47,911 bases of DNA from Lachnospiraceae bacterium (GTDB lineage: Bacteria; Bacillota; Clostridia; Lachnospirales; Lachnospiraceae), in NCBI GenBank assembly GCA_004556655.1, contig SFGF01000020.1:1-47911 (forward strand), in the 5' to 3' direction. Numbering within the stretch: the first letter of the stretch is position 1; every line of letters starts with the position of its first letter. Both the position numbers and the translations under genes were made by a program. This document shows positions 17,521 through 23,533 of this stretch, piece by piece. The notes beneath the pieces are model-generated. The model ran no database searches. It was given only the letters and a program-made list of their open reading frames with translations, and was not told the origin of the DNA.

Positions 17521-17796
17521 TTATACAGTCGGAAGAATCTTCTCTACATCTTCATGAGGTCTCGGGATTACATGAGTAGCTACCAGCTCACCAAGTCTGG
17601 ATGCTGCTGCGCTTCCGCTTTCAACTGCTGCTTTAACAGCTCCTACATCACCGCGAACCATAACTGTTACCAGTCCGGATCCGATTTTTTCAGTTCCTAC
17701 CAGTGTAACCTCTGCTGCTTTTGTCATTGCATCTGCTGCTTCGATTGCAGCGGTAAGTCCTCTGGTTTCTACCATTCCTAATGCTTCTTTAGCCAT
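17521..17796 (-). CDS. pduA: Canonical BMC-H shell protein (PduA/PduJ-like)
   Basis: The protein has 91 aa. It opens with MAKEALGMVETRGLTAAIEAADAM-type sequence (residues 1-24). The pore loop is EKIGSGLVTVMVRGDVGAV and it ends VIPRPHEDVEKILPTV, nearly the textbook PduA/PduJ/EutM sequence. It forms flat hexamers with a small GSG-lined pore that lets propanediol through. AGGAGG lies 8 nt before the ATG. The core is almost identical to the BMC-H core of the extended gene two positions downstream, so the pair probably arose by duplication. It is expected to be the most abundant shell tile. Confidence 0.93.
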   Translation of the reverse strand: MAKEALGMVETRGLTAAIEAADAMTKAAEVTLVGTEKIGSGLVTVMVRGDVGAVKAAVESGSAAASRLGELVATHVIPRPHEDVEKILPTV

Positions 17797-17844
17797 TTTT
17801 ATATCCTCCTAGATTCTAAACACTATTAATTGATCATATATGAA

Positions 17845-18159
17845 TCAGTCTTTATCCAAAGCACTGATTTTCAGCATCTTTCGGGTTCCCTCTTCGGGAT
17901 TCGGGATCACATGTTTGGTAACAACCCCTCCCAGTGTCTTCGCTGATGCTTCTCCTGCTTCAACTGCCGCGGTCACATCTGCCACGCTGCCGCGGTACTT
18001 GACTGTTACCAGCAGCGGAACCGGCAGGCTGTCAGCATTTGCAGGTTTATTTTTGTCAAATACTTCCATTCGTACATTGGCTGCCTTGCATCCCGCATCA
18101 CCTGCGACAAATGCAGTTGTCAGTCCGAATACTTCAAGAATACCTACAGCTTCTGCCAT
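17845..18159 (-). CDS. BMC-H shell protein with enlarged pore-loop region
   Basis: The protein has 104 aa. It is a BMC domain with MAEAVGILEVFGLTTAFVAGDAG at the start, VTVKYRGSVADVTAAVEAGEA in the middle and VIPNPEEGTRKML at the end. Between the second strand and the third there is an insertion of about 10 residues (DKNKPANADSLPVPLL) in place of the short KIGSG pore loop, so the centre of the hexamer should differ strongly from PduA. It lies 30 bp after the Zn-alcohol dehydrogenase gene and is the first of four shell genes in a row. It is a minor tile, perhaps with a gated or occluded pore. Confidence 0.88.
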   Translation of the reverse strand: MAEAVGILEVFGLTTAFVAGDAGCKAANVRMEVFDKNKPANADSLPVPLLVTVKYRGSVADVTAAVEAGEASAKTLGGVVTKHVIPNPEEGTRKMLKISALDKD

Positions 18160-18189
18160 CTGTTCTCTTCTCCTTTAACCACAGGATTC

Positions 18190-19419
18190 TTACCTGTTTT
18201 TCGCATCATTTACAATAGCAATCTTAAGACCCTTCATAGCCAGGTTTGTCTTCAGTGCTTCATTGATATCTTCCAGAGCAAATTTGTGTGTAATCAGTTT
18301 CTCCAACGGAAGTCCGATACCTTTTGCTCTCTTCAGGAAATCAAATGTTGTTGCGTAATCTCTCAGGGTGTATACCCAGGAACCAACCATTGTCAGCTCT
18401 TTGGAACAGATATCAAAGTGCGGATTGATAGTTGCATCACCGCCATTGATAAAGAATCCCAATTCACAAAGTCCACCGCCGTTGCGGATGAATTTGTAGA
18501 TATTAGCATGAGCCATCGGATTTCCTGTACACTGGAATCCGAAATCTGCCGGATGTCCGTCAAAGCTTGCTTCTACTGCTGCTGTCAGAGCTTCAATTCC
18601 TTTGTGATCCTGGAAACTTACGCTCTTAGATGCACCCATCTCTTTCGCAAATTCAAGACGCTGTGCATTTCCGTCAACTGCAGTGATGTTTTCAATACCC
18701 ATGGTTCTCAGAACTGCGATACAGATCAGACCAATCGGTCCGCATCCCTGTACAACTACACGGCTGTTAAAACGAAGAATGCCTGTGGATTTTGCTCTTT
18801 CTACAGCATGGATAAGTACTGCGCAAGGCTCAATCAGAATACGGGAATCCAGATCCAGATCACTTACATTAAATACTGTGGATCCGCCGCGTACCAGGAT
18901 ATAATCAGAGAACCATCCATTCAGATGAATATCATCATCCGGAAGAAGTCCATATACATCAGCACCACCTACGTTTTGTTTATTCAGATCATACATAGTG
19001 ATGTCCGGGTTATCTTTAAAGATCATACAGGTAACTACCTTATCACCGATCTTCAGATCTTTTCCTGCAGAATCTTTCTTCACATTTTTACCCATTTTAA
19101 CGATCTCACCGGTACCTTCATGTCCCAGTGCCACCGGAATCAGTCCAAACGGGTCTCTTTTAAATTCATGAGCATCTGTACCGCATACACCACAGCCTTC
19201 TACTCTTACCAGAATATCATCATCGCCAACTTCCGGCATTGGATATTCTTTTACATCAAAGTGTTCCAGTCCTGTCAGCATAGCCACATGTGCTGTTTTC
19301 GGAATACTTCCGCATGCTGCAGGAGCAGAAGCTGCTGCCGGTGCTGCAGGAGCCTGTCCGGTCATTCCTGCCAGTACCTGTTTCACGATCTCTTCAATAT
19401 TGATATTATTTGCGTCCAT
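18190..19419 (-). CDS. Zinc-type (MDR) alcohol dehydrogenase with N-terminal encapsulation helix
   Basis: The protein has 409 aa. Residues 1-20 (NNINIEEIVKQVLAGM) form a targeting-type amphipathic helix, followed by an Ala/Pro linker to about residue 38. The rest is a medium-chain dehydrogenase: GCGVCGTDAHEF and LGHEGTGEIV (catalytic zinc Cys and His/Glu), IEPCAVLIHAVERA (third ligand), and a Rossmann VVQGCGPIGLICIAVLR. The usual structural-zinc lobe (CxxCxxC...C) is absent; its place reads ITMYDLNKQNVGGADVYG. It probably reduces propanal or lactaldehyde inside the shell. A GGGAGG site lies 7 nt before the ATG. Substrate is inference. Confidence 0.87.
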   Translation of the reverse strand: MDANNINIEEIVKQVLAGMTGQAPAAPAAASAPAACGSIPKTAHVAMLTGLEHFDVKEYPMPEVGDDDILVRVEGCGVCGTDAHEFKRDPFGLIPVALGHEGTGEIVKMGKNVKKDSAGKDLKIGDKVVTCMIFKDNPDITMYDLNKQNVGGADVYGLLPDDDIHLNGWFSDYILVRGGSTVFNVSDLDLDSRILIEPCAVLIHAVERAKSTGILRFNSRVVVQGCGPIGLICIAVLRTMGIENITAVDGNAQRLEFAKEMGASKSVSFQDHKGIEALTAAVEASFDGHPADFGFQCTGNPMAHANIYKFIRNGGGLCELGFFINGGDATINPHFDICSKELTMVGSWVYTLRDYATTFDFLKRAKGIGLPLEKLITHKFALEDINEALKTNLAMKGLKIAIVNDAKNR

Positions 19420-19434
19420 TTTCTTTCCTCCCGA

Positions 19435-20823
19435 TCAACGAATGCATAAGCTGTCTGACATAACACATCTTCTTCTCTTGGTAAATGTGCTTGCGCTTGT
19501 CAGTCCCTCACCGGTACGGCTGGCAATCGTAAATGTACAGTAACCTTCACCACCAAATCCCAATGCTGCATAAGACGGGGCGTTCTTAACCAGAATTGCG
19601 GTATCGATTGCTTTTGCATATGTAGTAATATTATCGATATTCTTGGAATGGATGTGAGCAGAATGACGGTTGCCATGTTCAAGCCATACGGCCTGTTCCA
19701 CAGCATCGTTGAAATCTTTTGCTCTTACCACACCCAGAATCGGCATCATCAATTCTTCTGCAATCAGCGGATGCTCCTTTGGTCCTTCAAAAGTAATACA
19801 ACGGATATTATTCGGAACCTCTACACCGATCATAGAAAGAAGTGTCTTGGCATCACGGCCTACGCACTTACGATTCAGACGTCCTCCTGCCAGAACTACT
19901 GCTGTCAGTGCGTCCTGTTCTTCTTTGGATGCCAGATAACATCCCTGTTCCGTTACCATATAGTGCATCAGCTCATCCACTACAGAAGAAACTGCTACAA
20001 TTTCTTTCTCTGCAATACAAGGAAGATTGTTATCGAATGTGCATCCATTTACAATATCCTGTGCTGCTTTTCTGATATCCGCTGTTTCATCAACCAGAGC
20101 AGGAGGATTGCCGGCACCTGCACCGATTCCTCTCTTTCCGGATGACAGAACTGCTGTTACTACGCCAGGACCACCTGTTGCAGCAATCAGCGGAATATCT
20201 TTGTGTTTCATCATGATATTACTTGTTTCCAGTGTTGGTTTTTCAACGGTACATGCAATATTGTCCGGGCCGCCGCCTTCCAGTGAAGCTTCATTCACCA
20301 GATTCACTGCAAAAATAGATGTTTTGATTGCAGCCGGATGTGGGTTAAATACTACCGTGTTACCACCCGCAAACATACCCATAGTGTTACACAGAACAGT
20401 TTCACTTGGATTTGTGCACGGTGTGATTGCACCAATAACACCAAATGGTCCCATCTCTATCAGGGTAAGACCTCTGTCTCCTGACCATGCAGTTGTTGTA
20501 ATATCTTCAGTACCCGGTGTCTTCTCAGCCACCAGACGATGTTTCAGAATCTTATCTCCTACATTTCCCATACCGGTCTCTTCCACGCCCATACGTGCCA
20601 GAGTCTCTGCATTTTCACAGATTTTTTTACGGATAATGGTAATGATTTTTTCTCTCTGATCCATGGACATTCTTTTCACGATCTGCTGTGCTTTTTTAGC
20701 AGCTTCGATAGCTTCGTTCATATCCTTGAACACACCATGTTTTCCTGTGGGTGCTTCCTGAATCTGCATTTTAGCCAGCACTTCCTGAACGATATCCTGT
20801 ACCATACTTTCATTAATTGGCAC
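19435..20823 (-). CDS. pduP: CoA-acylating propanal dehydrogenase (PduP) with N-terminal encapsulation helix
   Basis: The protein has 462 aa, matching PduP/EutE (about 464). It oxidises propanal to propionyl-CoA with NAD. The N-terminus (NESMVQDIVQEVLAKMQIQ) is the classic PduP-type targeting helix. Downstream are the family blocks MGPFGVIGAITPCTNPSETV and AGNTVVFNPHP, and the catalytic cysteine in TFDNNLPCIAEKEIVAV. The C-terminus has YTNPTF-like FGGEGYCTFTIASRTGEG. The start is GTG with GGAGG 8 nt upstream. It follows the aldolase by 27 bp. Confidence 0.95.
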   Translation of the reverse strand: MPINESMVQDIVQEVLAKMQIQEAPTGKHGVFKDMNEAIEAAKKAQQIVKRMSMDQREKIITIIRKKICENAETLARMGVEETGMGNVGDKILKHRLVAEKTPGTEDITTTAWSGDRGLTLIEMGPFGVIGAITPCTNPSETVLCNTMGMFAGGNTVVFNPHPAAIKTSIFAVNLVNEASLEGGGPDNIACTVEKPTLETSNIMMKHKDIPLIAATGGPGVVTAVLSSGKRGIGAGAGNPPALVDETADIRKAAQDIVNGCTFDNNLPCIAEKEIVAVSSVVDELMHYMVTEQGCYLASKEEQDALTAVVLAGGRLNRKCVGRDAKTLLSMIGVEVPNNIRCITFEGPKEHPLIAEELMMPILGVVRAKDFNDAVEQAVWLEHGNRHSAHIHSKNIDNITTYAKAIDTAILVKNAPSYAALGFGGEGYCTFTIASRTGEGLTSASTFTKRRRCVMSDSLCIR

Positions 20824-20850
20824 GAGAATTACCTCCCTTTTTAAATCAGA

Positions 20851-21648
20851 TTATTTCAGTCCCAACTGTTCCATAACTTTCTTTGTAATTTCAGCTACTA
20901 CATCTTTGTTGTCAGCCGGAGCATCACAGATATTTGAACCTCTGCAGTTATGGCAGTTCAAACCTTCTCTGTTCTGGCAGATTGACAGAGGATGTTTTCC
21001 CGGAAGACCCATTTTCTTTCTAATTTCATACAGTTTCTTGATCTGTTCCTGATCGAATTCCTTCGGTCCGCCCAGCATTCTGGATTTGTACAGAAGTTCT
21101 GCATAGAATTCCAGAGATTCCATCTTCAGGTATGCAGACAGCAGATCGGATGACCAAGTCAGAGCACCGTGGTTCTCAAGAAGAACTGCGTCAAAATACG
21201 GAAGATATTTTTCCAGATTATCTGGAATTTCTGTTGTAGATGGTGTACCATACTCAGCAATCGGTACGCATCCCAGAGCAATAACTGCTTCCGGCATGAT
21301 CGGCTGATTCAGCGGAATACCTGCAATTGCAAAGCTTGTTGCAAAAGTAGGATGTGCATGTACAACAGCTCCAACATCCGGTCTCTTCTCGTATACACGC
21401 ATGTGCATCTTGATCTCAGATGAAGGACGGAATCCTGCATTTGCCTGGATTACTTCACCTTTGCGGTTTACTTTACAGATGTATTCCGGTGTCATAAATC
21501 CTTTGGAAACACCTGTAGGTGTGCACAGGAACTCGTCGTCATTCAGCTTAACGGAGAAGTTACCATCATTTGCAGCAACCATGTTACGGTTGTAAACTCT
21601 GCGTCCGATATCGCACATCAGTTTTTTGATTTCAAATTCGTTCATCAT
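20851..21648 (-). CDS. fucA: Class II fuculose/rhamnulose-1-phosphate aldolase with Cys motif and C-terminal encapsulation helix
   Basis: I chose the first of two adjacent ATGs (21648; 265 aa), with GGAGG 9 nt upstream; the longer frame runs through the promoter. It is a class II aldolase/adducin fold: ANDGNFSVKLNDDEFLCTPTGVSK (residues ~20-43, phosphate loop), VVHAHPTFATSFA (zinc HxH), LLENHGAL (third His). It splits a deoxysugar ketose 1-phosphate into DHAP and lactaldehyde. After the ~215-aa core comes a Cys cluster (C224, C232, C235, C241; spacing 7-2-5), then a terminal helix KDVVAEITKKVMEQLGLK that looks like a lumen-targeting peptide. So lactaldehyde is probably made inside the shell. 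Fuculose versus rhamnulose is undecided. Confidence 0.9.
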   Translation of the reverse strand: MMNEFEIKKLMCDIGRRVYNRNMVAANDGNFSVKLNDDEFLCTPTGVSKGFMTPEYICKVNRKGEVIQANAGFRPSSEIKMHMRVYEKRPDVGAVVHAHPTFATSFAIAGIPLNQPIMPEAVIALGCVPIAEYGTPSTTEIPDNLEKYLPYFDAVLLENHGALTWSSDLLSAYLKMESLEFYAELLYKSRMLGGPKEFDQEQIKKLYEIRKKMGLPGKHPLSICQNREGLNCHNCRGSNICDAPADNKDVVAEITKKVMEQLGLK

Positions 21649-21681
21649 TGTTTTCTTCCTCCCTGAAACAATTTGATTTGG

Positions 21682-21716
21682 CAGACCAACACCAGTCTGC
21701 AGATTGTTGGTTTCTG
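21682..21716 (-). promoter_or_regulatory. Competing hairpins at the 5' end of the aldolase-operon mRNA
   Basis: In the predicted leader, CCAACA (21710-21705) can pair with TGTTGG (21691-21686), extended by CAGA/TCTG across a 2-nt bulge. Alternatively GCAGAC (21700-21695) pairs with GTCTGC (21686-21681). The two folds overlap and exclude each other. The first would sit at the very 5' end of the transcript. Confidence 0.4.
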
Positions 21717-21721
21717 TTGAC

Positions 21722-21750
21722 ATTATACCGCCATGCATGGGAATAGTCAA
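21722..21750 (-). promoter_or_regulatory. Main promoter of the aldolase-to-pduO operon
   Basis: TTGACT (21750-21745) and a perfect TATAAT (21727-21722) are separated by exactly 17 bp, giving a start near 21715 and a leader of about 65 nt. This matches the promoter of the glycyl radical enzyme operon in -35, spacing and -10. Confidence 0.85.
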
Positions 21751-21754
21751 CCTA

Positions 21755-21796
21755 TTTTTGTGGTTTTGTGTTGTTTTTTTGTGGGTTTTTGTGTGG
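21755..21796. promoter_or_regulatory. Operator-like direct repeats upstream of the aldolase promoter
   Basis: The plus strand shows four units of a T-run followed by GTGG, GTGTTG or GTGTGG, at 21755-21763, 21764-21773, 21774-21785 and 21786-21796, directly upstream of the -35. Related repeats precede the glycyl radical enzyme promoter, suggesting one shared regulator, possibly the DeoR protein of the locus. Confidence 0.55.
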
Positions 21797-21799
21797 TTT

Positions 21800-22303
21800 T
21801 TATTGTGATTTCATAATATCGATATTTTCGCTACCGATCTTTTCTTTTTCTTTCTCCTCCCAGGGCATCACATCTCCATCCTCCCTGAGATATTCCAGAA
21901 TATCTCCCACTCCTTCCTGGTCTTTAGAGTTCACGAAAAAGATTTTTTTACACCCTGCAAGTTTCAGCCAACGCTCGGCTCTGGCAGGATTCGCCTTCGG
22001 ATGATCAATCTTTGTGACAATCCCGATCACCTCCCGGTTAGCCATAGCCGCACAGCAGGGTGGAAACAGACAGTAAGGTTCCGTAGCCGAAGCCAGAAGC
22101 CCTACCACATCTGCCTCATATGTATACAGTGCCAACGCATGCCCCAATCCTTTTGTCTGTGCATATTCTCCCGGTGTGTCTATAATCACATCAAAATTAT
22201 TCACGTACTGGGTCTTATGATATTCAATTTTTTCCCCTTTCATCGCCTGGGTCAGCGTGGTTTTCCCAGCTTCGCTTCTGCCGACCAAAACAATTTTCTT
22301 CAT
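21800..22303 (-). CDS. pduV: EutP/PduV-family small GTPase-like protein
   Basis: The protein has 167 aa. The Walker A P-loop GRSEAGKTTLTQAM is at residues 8-21, the G3-like motif IDTPGEYAQTKGLGHAL at about 41-57, and the G4 region reads VTKIDHP (TKxD) at about 108-114. It belongs to the EutP/PduV family of Ras-like NTPases associated with BMC operons; Salmonella PduV has been linked to compartment movement and to PduU. It lies 43 bp after pduU and is the last gene of the glycyl radical unit. AGGAGG lies 7 nt before the ATG. There is a Lys/Glu-rich C-terminal tail. No clear terminator separates it from the next promoter, so read-through is possible. Confidence 0.9.
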   Translation of the reverse strand: MKKIVLVGRSEAGKTTLTQAMKGEKIEYHKTQYVNNFDVIIDTPGEYAQTKGLGHALALYTYEADVVGLLASATEPYCLFPPCCAAMANREVIGIVTKIDHPKANPARAERWLKLAGCKKIFFVNSKDQEGVGDILEYLREDGDVMPWEEKEKEKIGSENIDIMKSQ

Positions 22304-22346
22304 GGGCTGGCCTCCTGTAAAGCATCATAACTATCAGAATCCCGAA

Positions 22347-22724
22347 TCAGGTTCGGGTCACAGGACAAATCGTAAATCTTAATTTATTTTCCACATATTC
22401 CAGTATGGCATCGACCGCTGCTTCTACCTCCGATACCGTACCCGTTATAATAAGGCTGCCGGAAAAGCGGTCTACAAATCCCAACTCGATGCCGGAAGAT
22501 TTCACTGCGATATCTCCCATAATAATCGCCGTCTCTGACGGGCTTACTGTCAGGATTCCAATCGCTGATTTCGAATAATCCACCGCAGGATCCAGACCAA
22601 GCTTTTCATACAGCACTTTATCCGGATTGGCAATAATATGAGCCAGGGTAATCTGTTTGCCCGGTACCAATTCCTGAACAATCCTCTGTTTAGTCTCTTC
22701 TGACATGTTATCCGTATACCCCAT
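22347..22724 (-). CDS. pduU: Circularly permuted BMC-H shell protein (PduU/EutS)
   Basis: The protein has 125 aa. The N-terminal ~50 residues (QRIVQELVPGKQITLAHIIA, DPAVDYSKSAIGIL) are the permuted start of PduU/EutS, including the strand that makes the beta-barrel plug. The remainder, with SPSETAIIMGDIAVKSSGIE, VDRFSGSLIITGTVSEVEA and LEYVENKLRFTICPVTRT, completes the BMC fold. The C-terminus is typical for PduU. AGGAGG lies 5 nt before the ATG, 1 bp after the activase stop. It is the only shell gene in the glycyl radical unit. PduU is a known partner of PduV, the next gene. Confidence 0.93.
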   Translation of the reverse strand: MGYTDNMSEETKQRIVQELVPGKQITLAHIIANPDKVLYEKLGLDPAVDYSKSAIGILTVSPSETAIIMGDIAVKSSGIELGFVDRFSGSLIITGTVSEVEAAVDAILEYVENKLRFTICPVTRT

Positions 22725-22725
22725 G

Positions 22726-23532
22726 TCAACCTCCTATCTGACAGTCCAGATCACAAACCATTCGGACTGCTTCCTGTAATTCCTGCATCTGCTCATTAGA
22801 TGGCGGGATTATATTTTCAAGTTCATACTTTCTGCCCAACCCCTCATATTTATCCTGCCCCAATCTATGATATGGCAGGAGATGGATTTTTTTCACGCCA
22901 TTGAGCTGATCCGCAAATACGGCAATATCCTGAATTTCTTTTTTACTGCAGTTAAACGTGGGAATCACCGGCACTCTTATGACAAGATTTGTCATTTGTG
23001 TTACCGCGATCTTTCTCGCATTTTCAAGCATCAGTTCATTGGATCTTCCGGTGAACATACGATGTTTTTCTCCATCCATATGCTTGATGTCCATCAGATA
23101 GGTATCCAGATACGGAAGAATCTGTTCTATTGCAGCAAAAGGGGCACATCCCATACTCTCCATTGCTGTATTAATTCCTGCTTCTTTTGCTGCATGTAAA
23201 AGATCCCTGGCAAATTCCGGCTGACACAGACTTTCTCCCCCAGACAAGGTAAGCCCTCCGCCGGATCGATAGTAATACGCTCTGTCTTTTTCTACCGTTT
23301 CCATGACTTCACGAACCGTCACATCCCGTCCTATCGTTCTGGGCTCTCCCTGAACCATCATGGTCTGGATTCTGTATTCCTGAGATTCCGGATTACAGCA
23401 CCACTTGCACCGCAGAACACATCCTTTCAGAAAAACAATTGTACGGATCCCCGGACCGTCATGTATGGAAAAGCGCTGAATATCAAATATTCTGCCTTTC
23501 GTATCCAAATAACTCATGTCTGCTTTCTCCAT
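22726..23532 (-). CDS. Glycyl radical enzyme activase (radical SAM)
   Basis: The protein has 268 aa. It uses S-adenosylmethionine and a 4Fe-4S cluster to install the glycyl radical on the neighbouring dehydratase. Motifs are DGPGIRTIVFLKGCVLRCKW with the cluster-binding CxxxCxxC (CVLRCKWC), then YYRSGGGLTLSGGESLCQPE and YLMDIKHMDGEKH. The stretch after the CxxxCxxC goes directly to VTVREVMETVEKDRAYY with no ferredoxin-type CxxC insert. It is therefore the short PflA-like form rather than the ~300-aa form with two extra clusters. The first ATG (AAGG, 8 nt) or the ATG at codon 6 (GGAG, 9 nt) may be used. It starts 1 bp after the enzyme gene. Confidence 0.92.
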   Translation of the reverse strand: MEKADMSYLDTKGRIFDIQRFSIHDGPGIRTIVFLKGCVLRCKWCCNPESQEYRIQTMMVQGEPRTIGRDVTVREVMETVEKDRAYYYRSGGGLTLSGGESLCQPEFARDLLHAAKEAGINTAMESMGCAPFAAIEQILPYLDTYLMDIKHMDGEKHRMFTGRSNELMLENARKIAVTQMTNLVIRVPVIPTFNCSKKEIQDIAVFADQLNGVKKIHLLPYHRLGQDKYEGLGRKYELENIIPPSNEQMQELQEAVRMVCDLDCQIGG

Positions 23533-23533
23533 A

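Noticed and set aside
21649..21750. 34-residue N-terminal extension of the aldolase
   Set aside because: The open frame continues upstream, but it crosses the predicted transcription start and -10 box; GGAGG fits the start at 21648.
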